NCBI GenBank assembly: GCA_013298125.1
Contig: JAAFJP010000001.1
Coordinates: 124,001-188,000 of the forward strand
DNA length: 64,000 nucleotides
Reading direction: 5' to 3'
From: Cytophagales bacterium
GTDB lineage: Bacteria; Bacteroidota; Bacteroidia; Cytophagales; Spirosomataceae
Part shown: positions 36,431 through 44,550 of the stretch, piece by piece
How the letters are laid out: every line of letters starts with the position of its first letter
Position numbering within the stretch: position 1 is the first letter of the stretch
Position numbers and translations under genes: made by a program
Notes under the pieces: model-generated
The model's database searches: none
Seen by the model: only the letters and a program-made list of their open reading frames with translations
What the model was told of the DNA's origin: nothing

Positions 36431-36459
36431 CAATTGGGCAGATGCCGTCTGCCAAATTG
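36431..36459. repeat. Palindrome inside DUF1016 coding sequence (copy 2)
   Basis: CAATTGGGCAGA / TCTGCCAAATTG with one mismatch around TGCCG, again encoding IWQTASA in frame, 26 bases from copy 1. Confidence 0.88.
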
Positions 36460-36940
36460 CGATAGAAGAATATTCATCAGCAAACTGCCTCATATTTCGG
36501 AGATTTCTATATGAAAACCCTTTTAGTCCAGGCAATTCTTTTTGCAAATCAATTGCTATTTGTTCAATGATTTGTGTACCCCATTTTTCGGAAGCAACCT
36601 TTTCAGATAATCGTTTTCCGATGATGAAATAGAGTAACAATTGCTCACGATTAACCAAGCGAGCCGCCAAATAACGACTATGAACAATTTGATTTTTTAC
36701 TTCGATAATAAAGTGGTTGTAGGTAGTTTCTGTGGTCATTTTGTTGTGGTTTGATTTGGGCAGTTGGTGACTGCCTAATTGGGTTTATTGGGATAAATTT
36801 ACCACAGAAATTTTAAAATATTGGAGTTTTACTTTGCGAAATAAAGATTTATGTTGTGATTAACATTAAAAGAACTGTGGAATAAATCGTTACAGTTAGG
36901 TATAATCTGACTTTTAAAAATAAGGTATTCTATTGTTTTA

Positions 36941-36977
36941 TCTTAATGCCGCATTTTTGTAGATAACGGCATTAAGA
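36941..36977 (-). terminator. Hairpin 13 bases after the HTH regulator gene
   Basis: TCTTAATGCCG and CGGCATTAAGA are perfect 11-bp arms. The T-run (TTTTT) lies on the plus-strand side, whereas the gene it follows is on the minus strand, so termination efficiency is uncertain. The rest of 36740-36940 holds nothing recognised. Confidence 0.45.
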
Positions 36978-36989
36978 TTTTTACTCACA

Positions 36990-37808
36990 CTAACAAAAAA
37001 TCGAAGATAAACACTCTATATCCTCGTTTAAATTAGAAATTTGACCAATTACTTTAACAAGTATCTCTTCTTTTTTTCCATTAATTCTAAGTATTAAATT
37101 ACCATCATTACAATTTATTATTGAGCAATTACTCAAAAAGTCTTTATTAAGTATATCTCTGAAATAATCGCCTTCATGACTTTTATTAATAGAGTCCTTA
37201 TGTAAACTTTTACTACGTAATATTTCCTCACCTATCCAGTCAGAAAATTTATTACTTGGTAATGCTTGAATTGATTTCTTCATCACGAAAAACTGATAAA
37301 AATTAGAATTACGTTTTTTTGAATACATTTCATTTAGATTTCGTGAAAATCTTGTACATAACGCAAGAAAATCTCTTCGTACTAACGATGGAACATTTGA
37401 AAGCTCTGCATGAAATACAGGGAGGTATGATTTTGAAATATAATCTGCCAATGTTCTACTCCCTTTGAATTTATTAACCATTTCTGCTGGTAAAAATTCT
37501 GATAAAGGTTTATCAGCCATTTTATAAAATTCATTTAATATGCTTAAAGTATCTTTATCTTTAAACCTCTCAATATACAGAATAATCTGTTCAAGATGTT
37601 CAGACCTTGGAATAGTCTGCCCCTTAACCCATTGAGTTATTGCAGATGGACTGACACATAAATAGTCTGCCCACTCATTTCGACTCATCTTGCCAGTTTC
37701 ATCTAAAAGTTTAGTGAAACAACTTATAAATTGATTTTCCACACTTGCATTTTTTAGGAAAACCATTTGAGATTGAGGAAGATGGTTCATTACTTGCTTA
37801 ACTGCCAT
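36990..37808 (-). CDS. HTH (XRE-like) protein with uncharacterised C-terminal domain
   Basis: Start at ATG 37808 (MAVKQVMNHLPQSQ); 272 residues. An HTH is seen at about 35-75 (MSRNEWADYLCVSPSAITQWVKGQTIPRSEHLEQIILYIE). The remaining 200 residues match no family I recognise; they include a basic helical stretch (FLALCTRFSRNLNEMYSKKRNSNFYQFF) and a short beta-rich end (DGNLILRINGKKEEILVKVIG). Codon use is more AT-rich than in neighbours, and it sits beside the broken YhcG nuclease gene, so horizontal acquisition is possible. Role as a regulator is likely but unproven. Confidence 0.75.
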   Translation of the reverse strand: MAVKQVMNHLPQSQMVFLKNASVENQFISCFTKLLDETGKMSRNEWADYLCVSPSAITQWVKGQTIPRSEHLEQIILYIERFKDKDTLSILNEFYKMADKPLSEFLPAEMVNKFKGSRTLADYISKSYLPVFHAELSNVPSLVRRDFLALCTRFSRNLNEMYSKKRNSNFYQFFVMKKSIQALPSNKFSDWIGEEILRSKSLHKDSINKSHEGDYFRDILNKDFLSNCSIINCNDGNLILRINGKKEEILVKVIGQISNLNEDIECLSSIFC

Positions 37809-38315
37809 TTTAGTTAAATTTATAAAGTATTTTAAAAAATTAAGTGTCAAGAAAAATAACTAAACCTTTGGCAATACTATATTCATTTTCGATAAGTTAT
37901 GATTTTATTTGTGCCATGAGTTTTTTGTCTAAACACTTAAAATAAGTTTCTAATAATAATGCCAAAATAACTCATTGATTATAGAATAGAATTTATCTTC
38001 ACTCCATATTCGCATAATTTATTTCGTTCCTAAAATACAAATTCATAAGAAATTGATATTATGTAAAGTAGTTTAAACCAAAAATAGAAATTATAAATTC
38101 TTAACATTATGTTATTAAAATTAATGGTGGTGAATGCTCACTATGGTATAAGCATTTAATAAATTTCAGCAATATAGCTTTTATATTTTCCTTAAAATAC
38201 ATGAGAAATGGTAAGATATTATTTTGTAAATATCCGTTTGAAAGATTGAAATTAACTTTCCATTTTTTTTTGAACACTTTTTTTTCCATGATAGTAATGC
38301 TGTAAGTGATTCGAT
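37809..38315. other. AT-rich gene-free spacer
   Basis: About 500 bases with no credible ORF (the 60-codon ORF at 38107-38289 is low-complexity Lys/Phe/Leu), no strong terminator and no repeat family seen elsewhere in the window. Confidence 0.4.
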
Positions 38316-39494
38316 TTATTCATACCACATTGTATGATATTTTTGGATATCTTCACTTAATACAATATCATGTTTATAATTTTGCTCCCTATTAATTTCA
38401 ATTCCTGATTTAGCTATCATTTGTTTTGCGGTGTAAAGACCCAATGTAGCTTTTCCTGCCCCTCCAACTACTAATCCTTTATATTGGTCAAATGAAAAAT
38501 ACCAAGGTAAATAATTAGGGTTTCCAAATTCATCACATTGCTCGACCTTGAAACAAGAAATCATATCCTCAACTTTACATATTTTTTTAAGGATATCTTG
38601 TACATTTTTATAATCCTTAAAGTGATCAATAAATTCATCTACTTCCCAAGTATTTATTTTTTTGTAATTATCAATATTGTTTAATAAATCTATTTCTTGT
38701 GAACGAACACCACTCCCCAATAAATACGTTGGTTTGCCATTGAATGAGGAAACATTGATAAAATTCACATTTCGTTTTTTATCAGCAAACATTTCAATAG
38801 AACATCCAAATGGGTAAGGTACTTTTATCAAAGTAGATCTATAAGCTTTAATAGGTACACTTATATCATCAAGTCCTTTAATTACCTTTAATGTACCGAC
38901 TCCTGCTGCTACAAATACATGCTCGGCTATATATTTTGTACCATCAACTAATACATGATAACCATTACCATTAGATTCTGTCTTTTGTAGAAGTATATTG
39001 TCAGCATTTCGATATGTATAGCCATTTTGCTGACCTATACTTCTACAAATATTTAAAATTGTGCCTTCCTCAAATGGATGATCAGGTACACGTAAGTAAA
39101 TGAGATCAGGTGCATAGAAATGTGATAATTTCGCTTCCGCTTCTCTATTATTTATTATATATGAATCTAAACCTTGTTTGTTCAAGAAGTCTATTTTTGA
39201 GTTAGCTTCATCTAATGAGCTAACCCCCATAATACCATGTCGGTTATGATTTTGAAGATGAAAGAGTTCTTCAAATAAAGGACCTTGCTGAGCTAAAAGT
39301 TTAGCAACTGTTTTTTGTTCTTCGATGCTTGTGTCATATAAAGACCCATGTTGAAGCCAAGTTTGATTATTTACGGACGCTTTATGATATTTAGTGGTAA
39401 AAATTGTAACATTTTTGATTCCTAATTGTGCTAATAAGTACACAAGTAGTGACCCTACGATTCCGTCTCCAATAATAATATAACGCTTTTCCAT
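38316..39494 (-). CDS. FAD-dependent oxidoreductase (DAO superfamily)
   Basis: The 392-residue protein opens with a Rossmann FAD site (RYIIIGDGIVGSLLVYLLAQLG, GxGxxG-type with Asp) and has AEHVFVAAGVGTLKVIKGL in the middle and GLVVGGAGKATLGLYTAKQM at the end. This is the layout of the D-amino-acid oxidase / glycine oxidase superfamily. Substrate unknown; the sequence is divergent and AT-rich. A promoter (TTG-N19-TTCCTTTG) precedes it. It stands alone between gaps, possibly part of an acquired segment with the HTH gene. Confidence 0.8.
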   Translation of the reverse strand: MEKRYIIIGDGIVGSLLVYLLAQLGIKNVTIFTTKYHKASVNNQTWLQHGSLYDTSIEEQKTVAKLLAQQGPLFEELFHLQNHNRHGIMGVSSLDEANSKIDFLNKQGLDSYIINNREAEAKLSHFYAPDLIYLRVPDHPFEEGTILNICRSIGQQNGYTYRNADNILLQKTESNGNGYHVLVDGTKYIAEHVFVAAGVGTLKVIKGLDDISVPIKAYRSTLIKVPYPFGCSIEMFADKKRNVNFINVSSFNGKPTYLLGSGVRSQEIDLLNNIDNYKKINTWEVDEFIDHFKDYKNVQDILKKICKVEDMISCFKVEQCDEFGNPNYLPWYFSFDQYKGLVVGGAGKATLGLYTAKQMIAKSGIEINREQNYKHDIVLSEDIQKYHTMWYE

Positions 39495-39526
39495 AACCTT
39501 ATCTTGTTTAAATATTGACGATAAGA

Positions 39527-39556
39527 CAAAGGAAATAAAAAAAAATTATTAAGCAA
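39527..39556 (-). promoter_or_regulatory. Bacteroidota-type promoter of the FAD oxidoreductase gene
   Basis: The minus strand reads TTTTG (TTG at 39556-39554), 19 bases, then TTCCTTTG (39534-39527), one mismatch from TAnnTTTG, 32 bases before the ATG. Confidence 0.5.
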
Positions 39557-39643
39557 AATTAAATTTACTTAATTTATCACTTAATTTTTATTGGGTTATT
39601 TTTTTTGATAGCAAATATACCAGTTAGCATAAATTTATATTGT

Positions 39644-40483
39644 TTACCCAATCAAAATCCCCTCCCCAATCTCCAAAACCTTATACACAACCCCCTCTCT
39701 ATCAGCTTCTTGGATAAAATTATGTGGGTCTTCGGTATTGAAATCGAAGAGATTATAGTGGTGTGGAATGGTTAGTTTTGCGTTGATTTTTTTGGCTAAT
39801 TGCACTGCCTCTTGGTAGCTCAAATTCCCTGCAACTCGTCTTTCGGGTTTGTTGCCGTTTATGGGTAAAAATGCTACATCCACTTGAAAGGGTTTCAGCG
39901 TTTCCACTATACCATCATACCAGAGTGTATCGCCTGAATGATAGACTTTGTAGCCCCCAAATTCAGCCACGAATCCCATGAATTTTAATTTACCGTTTTC
40001 GTCTCTTTCAATCTTGTTATGTGCCGCTGGTACACCATAAATTTTGAAGCCTTCCACCTCCACAGATTCCCCGTTAGACAGCCCAATCGGAAAGTCGTTG
40101 GCACACTTTACCCGCTCACACACAAAGCCACGATTAGCTTCTGGAATGATAAATTTTATATCGGAATTGACTGACAATAAAGGAATTAGCGTTTCACCGT
40201 CTAAGTGGTCGGTGTGGTTGTGGCTGGATGTTACGATGTCAATCATATCCAATTTTGCAGGGTCGATTGCTAACTCACTCATGCGGGTATGAGGCTTGTC
40301 GGTAGAGGCATATTTTACCGAAAGAGAATCGGATAAATAAGGGTCAAATAACAAGAATTTTCCTTGCCATTTTATCAAAAATCCACTCTGGGCTAACCAC
40401 CAAATTTTAAAGCCATTGCCTGTTTCGGAGGTCTTGATGTCATTTAAAAGTACATCGTTTTTTTGATAAGGTTTAAGTAGCAT
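39644..40483 (-). CDS. MBL-fold metallo-hydrolase (UlaG-like)
   Basis: The 279-residue protein has the metallo-beta-lactamase metal motif SSHNHTDHLDGE near residues 83-92, GVPAAHNKIE, YKVYHSGDTLWYDG, and KLTIPHHYNLFDF at the end. Sequence type resembles the UlaG / UPF0173 group of lactonase or phosphodiesterase-like enzymes. FLLFDPYLSDSLS is the strand preceding the site. It is encoded 2 bases after a small secreted protein, likely one transcript. Confidence 0.88.
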   Translation of the reverse strand: MLLKPYQKNDVLLNDIKTSETGNGFKIWWLAQSGFLIKWQGKFLLFDPYLSDSLSVKYASTDKPHTRMSELAIDPAKLDMIDIVTSSHNHTDHLDGETLIPLLSVNSDIKFIIPEANRGFVCERVKCANDFPIGLSNGESVEVEGFKIYGVPAAHNKIERDENGKLKFMGFVAEFGGYKVYHSGDTLWYDGIVETLKPFQVDVAFLPINGNKPERRVAGNLSYQEAVQLAKKINAKLTIPHHYNLFDFNTEDPHNFIQEADREGVVYKVLEIGEGILIG

Positions 40484-40485
40484 TT

Positions 40486-40938
40486 TTATTTATCTGATTT
40501 AAATTCTTCTGTAAAACTGTCATCCCATTTAAATGAATTTATGACCCAGCCTTTATCACTTTTGTAGTAAGTAAAAATTAGCCTAATTGCACTGTAATTA
40601 TATCGAACAATATATGTTTCTCTAACAGCTATATCACTTATTTTTTCTTCATTAACTTTTACATTACCAATAATTCCCCCAAATCTTTCATCCAAAATAT
40701 TCATGTATTTCAATGTTTTGGTTCTTAAATCTTCAAACTCATCGGTTGGAAGAGGCCAATAATCAAGCATTTCGTCAAAAGCAACTGACGATTTTTTTTC
40801 TACAAATAAATTTGCTATTTTTTTAGAAAGAACTCTTACCGATTCAGGGTTTTCGAGATACTTATTTTGGGCATTCGAGATACTTACAGAACATATGAAT
40901 AAAATAGTAGTGAGAAATAAGAATTTGTTAGATTTCAT
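40486..40938 (-). CDS. Small secreted protein, unknown function (150 aa)
   Basis: The start at 40938 begins a signal peptide (MKSNKFLFLTTILFICSVSISNAQ); the longer ORF start lacks support. The mature part is about 126 residues with a pattern like an NTF2-fold or DUF4878-type protein (IVRYNYSAIRLIFTYYKSDKGWVINSFKWDD: last strands of a cone-shaped sheet). No function is recognised. Directly upstream of the MBL-fold hydrolase gene. Confidence 0.75.
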   Translation of the reverse strand: MKSNKFLFLTTILFICSVSISNAQNKYLENPESVRVLSKKIANLFVEKKSSVAFDEMLDYWPLPTDEFEDLRTKTLKYMNILDERFGGIIGNVKVNEEKISDIAVRETYIVRYNYSAIRLIFTYYKSDKGWVINSFKWDDSFTEEFKSDK

Positions 40939-40989
40939 GATTCGTTTTTTTATTTGGATAATTATTATTTTTAAAAGGTACATTCAAAA

Positions 40990-41826
40990 TTACTCAAATA
41001 TTATCGTCTTATTTCCATGGATAAAAACTCTATCCTCCAAGACTAATTTTAGTGCTTTTGCCAGTACGATTTTCTCAACGTCACGACCAGCCTGAGCCAT
41101 TTCTTGGGCGTTTTTTGTGTGATTTACACGGGTAATATCTTGAAAAATGATTGGTCCTTCGTCCAAATCGTCCGTCACGAAATGAGCCGTTGCTCCAATG
41201 ATTTTCACACCTCGCTGATAGGCTTGTTTATAAGGATTTGCCCCGATAAAGGCGGGTAAAAAGGAATGATGAATATTGACAATTTTCTTATGAAACTTCT
41301 CGCTGAAAGTAGAAGTCAGGATTCGCATAAACTTTGCAAGTATCAGATAATCAGGTGAATAGCTATTGATTATTTCCTCAATTTGTTTCTCATGTACCTC
41401 ACGAGTGATGTTTTCGGCAGGAAGATAATGAAAAGGAATATTGAATTTTTCGGTCAATTCTCTCAGCGTATCATGGTTTCCGATGACAGCTAAAATATTG
41501 AAAGGCAGGTCTTTAAACTGATTTCTGACCAACAAATCTGAGAGACAATGGTGTTCTTTGGTTACTAAAACCACTACGTCTTTTATCTGTTTGGTAGTGA
41601 GGTCAATATTGGCAGTATCGGGCAAAATTCCCCGCAAACCGTCTTCAATTTTATCAGGGTCACAATCGCCCGAGAAGGCAACCCGCATGAAGAAAAGATT
41701 GTTCTCAACATCCACAAATTCATCGGTTCGCTCGATGTTGAGGTTGTTGAAAAACAATACGCCTGTGATTTTATGAACAAGCCCTTTTTCGTCTGGGCAA
41801 TCGATTCTTAGTATATAATCGGTCAT
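40990..41826 (-). CDS. purU: Formyltetrahydrofolate deformylase
   Basis: Start at 41826 (MTDYILRIDCPDEKGLVHKITG), because the longer ORF reads the upstream repeat. The 278-residue protein has an N-terminal ACT domain (about 1-80) and a formyltransferase-like catalytic domain with VIGNHD, NIHHSFLPAFIGANPY, GATAHFVTDDLDEGPII (catalytic Asn, His, Asp set). PurU hydrolyses 10-formyl-THF to THF and formate, balancing one-carbon pools. A MetE-like methyltransferase gene lies upstream on the same strand. Confidence 0.95.
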   Translation of the reverse strand: MTDYILRIDCPDEKGLVHKITGVLFFNNLNIERTDEFVDVENNLFFMRVAFSGDCDPDKIEDGLRGILPDTANIDLTTKQIKDVVVLVTKEHHCLSDLLVRNQFKDLPFNILAVIGNHDTLRELTEKFNIPFHYLPAENITREVHEKQIEEIINSYSPDYLILAKFMRILTSTFSEKFHKKIVNIHHSFLPAFIGANPYKQAYQRGVKIIGATAHFVTDDLDEGPIIFQDITRVNHTKNAQEMAQAGRDVEKIVLAKALKLVLEDRVFIHGNKTIIFE

Positions 41827-41830
41827 TTTT

Positions 41831-42017
41831 TTGGCACACGGATTTAATGGATTGGACACGGATTTAACAGATTTTCTTTTGGATAAAAAGGTTTTACTAA
41901 GTTACAAAAGAGATTCTTACAGAATGACAGGTGAGGAAGCATTACTTCAAAAAATATCAATTTACCCATTTTAAAATAAAAATAAATCCGTGTCTAATCC
42001 GTCCAATCCGTGTGCCA
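41831..42017. repeat. Inverted ACACGGATT-type repeats flanking a short spacer
   Basis: TTGGCACACGGATTTAATGG...GACACGGATT on the left is an imperfect inverted match of AATCCGTGTC...CCAATCCGTGTGCCAA on the right. Fills the space between purU and the MetE-like gene. Confidence 0.7.
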
Positions 42018-42023
42018 ATATTT

Positions 42024-43043
42024 TTATCGTAACTGCTTCGCCGCTTCGCACATATTGGCAATTTTTAATTTCGTTGCCCAACGTGCTGTTTGAGACATTC
42101 CGCAGTCGGGAGCAACTGCCAATTTCTCGGCTGGAACGTATTTTAGACACATTTTGATACGTTCTTTTACGTCTTCAACCGTTTCGATGTAGTATGATTT
42201 TACGTCAATCACACCCACAGCCACGTCCATTTTTTCTGCAAAACATTCTAATAAATGGACCTCTTGAAAATTAAGAATTGTCATTTCTGAGTGCAATTCA
42301 TCAACGGTCAAATCTAAGAAATCTGGCAGCATTGGAGCGATAGTTTTCTTACCTACTGAACGACCTTTGAAGTTTCCGAAACAAAGGTGCGTACCGATGC
42401 GAGTTTTGCCTACGATACCTTTTACAGTACGGTTAAAAATATCCACAAAACGCTTGGTATCTTCTTTATACGCATAGCACGACATCGAAGGTTCGTCAAT
42501 ACAAATCTCCTGACAACCCGCCGCCACCAATGCCTCTAATTCACGAGAAACCATGGGCAAAAGTGCCTCTGTAATCTCCCAACGGTCTTTATAAACTTCA
42601 CCTGGCAACATTCTTCCCGACAAGGTATAAGGTCCAGGAATGGATGCTTTCAAAATTTGTTCCGCAGGAGCAAGGCGTTTCAAACGGTTATATTCTTCAA
42701 CCACGCCCAAGCCTTTTGGAGCGGTAAGTGGCTCAATAACTGTGTGTTTACCACGTTGGTCGTGGGCAGGAGGTCCGAACTTACGAGTTTCTTCGTGGTT
42801 GGGTTGCATTCCTTTGATGAAGCCGTAGAACGACAAATTGAAGTCCAGACGAGTTTGCTCGCCATCAGTGATAACGTCCAGACCAGCCGTTACTTGGTCG
42901 TGAATGGCATTGACAACGGCATCTTCAATAATTTCGTTGATGTCGGCTTTGCCGAATTTATCTAAATTTTCTGAGGCAAATTCAAGCCAACTCGGGAAGG
43001 GCCAAGAGCCTACTACGGTGGTTTTTATGGGTACTTGTTGCAT
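42024..43043 (-). CDS. Cobalamin-independent methionine synthase family protein (MetE C-terminal-like)
   Basis: Start at 43043 (MQQVPIKTTVVGSWPFPSW); the longer ORF start translates an AATGTTCAATTT-type repeat. The 339-residue single barrel corresponds to the catalytic half of MetE: TTVVGSWP, GLDVITDGEQTRLDF, IDEPSMSCYAY, and zinc-binding candidates THLCFGNF (His, Cys) and VAPDCGM (Cys). Such stand-alone proteins transfer methyl groups to homocysteine or related thiols using methyl-folate or another donor. Proximity to purU fits a folate one-carbon context. Confidence 0.88.
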   Translation of the reverse strand: MQQVPIKTTVVGSWPFPSWLEFASENLDKFGKADINEIIEDAVVNAIHDQVTAGLDVITDGEQTRLDFNLSFYGFIKGMQPNHEETRKFGPPAHDQRGKHTVIEPLTAPKGLGVVEEYNRLKRLAPAEQILKASIPGPYTLSGRMLPGEVYKDRWEITEALLPMVSRELEALVAAGCQEICIDEPSMSCYAYKEDTKRFVDIFNRTVKGIVGKTRIGTHLCFGNFKGRSVGKKTIAPMLPDFLDLTVDELHSEMTILNFQEVHLLECFAEKMDVAVGVIDVKSYYIETVEDVKERIKMCLKYVPAEKLAVAPDCGMSQTARWATKLKIANMCEAAKQLR

Positions 43044-43059
43044 ATTGATTACGTTAATT

Positions 43060-43226
43060 AAAACTTGAAAATTGGTCATTGAACATTGTAAATTGAAAAT
43101 TATCTTCATTGTTTTAATTTTCAATTTACAATGCTCAATATTCAATGTTCAAGTGAAAAAAAGTGAAATGTTAAAGTGTTTTAATTCTCAATGTTCAATT
43201 TCCAATGCTCAATGTTCAAGTGGATA
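43060..43226. repeat. Multiple copies of TTGAACATTGTAAATTGAAAATT in both orientations
   Basis: ATTGAACATTGTAAATTGAAAATT is followed by AATTTTCAATTTACAATGCTC, ATTCAATGTTCAAG, CAATGTTCAATTTCCAATGCTC and AATGTTCAAGTGG. Intergenic low-complexity repeat; another piece (ATTGAACATTGAAAATC) lies near 63960. Confidence 0.75.
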
Positions 43227-43239
43227 ACATTGAATAGTT

Positions 43240-44049
43240 TTAAATTTTATTTCCTTCCGAAACATAAGAAGCAATCCCATTTTTCGCATACATTTTTGCG
43301 ATGCGGTGGGCGTGTTCGTCGTAAGCTCCTTCAAATAATTCTACGGCTCTTTCCGCTCCTACGATTACACCCGCACTCAATACTTTTGGTGGATGCCCAG
43401 CCTCGGTTAAGAGTTTGGCAACTTCCGCTTTGATGGAATTTACCAACAAAGCACCACCCACGGTTGAACCTGGGGCAACGGGAGTATCTAAGTTCGGTAC
43501 ATACACCATCGCATCACCCACGGGAGCTCCTGTGTCGAGGATTATGTCTGAAAAATCGCCTAATTTTAAGCCGTCTTTGCGTTTTGAAGTGCTGGCATCT
43601 GAGTGTGTTTTTGAGATTAATCCTACGGTTTTGATACCTCTTTGTTGGAAGATTTCAGCCATTTCGATGGGTACAATATTGCAACCTGACGAAGAAATTA
43701 CTAAGGCAGTGTCTTGTTCTGACAAATCAAAATTGCGAAGAATTCTATCGGCAAGTCCAGATACATTTTCCAAAAACATAGCCTGACGTTGTCCATTTGC
43801 CCCTACAACTAAATTATGAAAGGTTAAAGACAGTTCGACAATGGGATTAAATCCTGCAAAAGAACCGTAACGGGGCCACATTTCTTCGACCATAATTCGG
43901 CTATGTCCAGAGCCAAAAACGTGTACCATTCTTCCCGCCAAAATGGAGTCAGCGAAGATGCGAGCCGTTTGTTTTATCTGTGCTTCTTGGGCTGAGACCG
44001 TCTCAATAATGCCCTTACATTTTTCTAAATAATCTTGTATTACGTTCAT
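43240..44049 (-). CDS. SIS-domain protein (UPF0309-type sugar isomerase-like)
   Basis: The 269-residue protein contains one SIS phosphosugar-binding domain: MVHVFGSGHSRIMVEEMWPRYG (shown in part), ALVISSSGCNIVPIEMAEIFQQRGIKTVGLIS, and VGGALLVNSIKAEVAKLL. Full-length similarity is to the UPF0309 group. SIS domains bind phosphorylated sugars or amino sugars for isomerisation or regulation. The substrate is unknown, though the group is often annotated as phosphoheptose/N-acetylmuramate-type. The downstream gene on the strand is the MetE-like one, separated by repeats. Confidence 0.88.
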   Translation of the reverse strand: MNVIQDYLEKCKGIIETVSAQEAQIKQTARIFADSILAGRMVHVFGSGHSRIMVEEMWPRYGSFAGFNPIVELSLTFHNLVVGANGQRQAMFLENVSGLADRILRNFDLSEQDTALVISSSGCNIVPIEMAEIFQQRGIKTVGLISKTHSDASTSKRKDGLKLGDFSDIILDTGAPVGDAMVYVPNLDTPVAPGSTVGGALLVNSIKAEVAKLLTEAGHPPKVLSAGVIVGAERAVELFEGAYDEHAHRIAKMYAKNGIASYVSEGNKI

Positions 44050-44062
44050 TGTGGGTAATTAT

Positions 44063-44115
44063 GAATTATCAATTATCAAACAAAAAATTGACTATAAGTT
44101 ATTGATAATCAATTG
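44063..44115. repeat. Inverted repeat CAATTATCAA / TTGATAATCAATTG
   Basis: AATTATCAATTATCAAAC and the inverted GTTATTGATAATCAATT flank an AT-rich loop just upstream of the SIS gene. Simple intergenic repeat. Confidence 0.55.
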
Positions 44116-44136
44116 TTTAAATAATTTTGCAAGTTG

Positions 44137-44541
44137 CTATTTTTTGATTTCCTGACACAATTCTATCAAAACAGAATTCGTCCCTTTGGGATGCAGGAAA
44201 CACACTAATTTATTATCAGCCCCTTTCTTCGGGACTTCATTTAAAAGCGTAAATCCTTCGTTTTTCAGTCTCTCCATTTCTGCCAAAATATCAGCCACTT
44301 CAAAAGCAATATGATGGATTCCTTCGCCTTTTTTCTCAATAAATTTTGCAATCGGACTTTCTGGATTAGTTGCTTCTAACAACTCAATCTTGGTTTGACC
44401 AGTCTGAAAAAAAGAAGTCATAACGCCTTCTGATTCCACCCCTTCCTGTTTGTATGGAGCTGTACCCAAGAGTTTTGTGAATAAGTCATTCGAGAATTTT
44501 AAATCTTTAACGGCAATGCCTATATGTTCAACGTTTTGCAT
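44137..44541 (-). CDS. mce: Methylmalonyl-CoA epimerase
   Basis: The 134-residue single VOC-fold protein has the family layout NVEHIGIAVKDL (metal His), LEATNPESPIAKFIEKKGEGIHHIAFEV (metal His), and the terminal FLHPKGTNSVLIELCQ (metal Glu). It interconverts R- and S-methylmalonyl-CoA in propionate / odd-chain and branched-amino-acid breakdown. The mutase genes are not in this window. It is 9 bases downstream of the TIGR02117 gene. Confidence 0.92.
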   Translation of the reverse strand: MQNVEHIGIAVKDLKFSNDLFTKLLGTAPYKQEGVESEGVMTSFFQTGQTKIELLEATNPESPIAKFIEKKGEGIHHIAFEVADILAEMERLKNEGFTLLNEVPKKGADNKLVCFLHPKGTNSVLIELCQEIKK

Positions 44542-44550
44542 GATTTTGTT

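Larger units (their letters stand above)
35945..36739 (-). pseudogene. DUF1016 (YhcG) gene, N-terminal part, ends in a frameshift
   Basis: The 264-residue ORF has the DUF1016 N-terminal domain: LLLYFIIGKRLSEKVASEKWGTQIIEQIAIDLQKELPGLKGFSYRNLRNMRQF in order, then HHTLLLNKCKVWKERLFYL and the helix IKTNLFQKQGN. It is interrupted by two in-frame IWQTASA segments encoded by palindromes. After IGNQHRLLVDE the frame leaves the family (SERRSGRILC, stop), while the nuclease half continues in another frame. A 22-base extra segment at 35956-35977 would explain the shift. Confidence 0.85.

Noticed and set aside
38107-38289. 60-codon minus ORF
   Set aside because: Lys/Phe/Leu-rich low complexity in an AT-rich gap without promoter or homologue.
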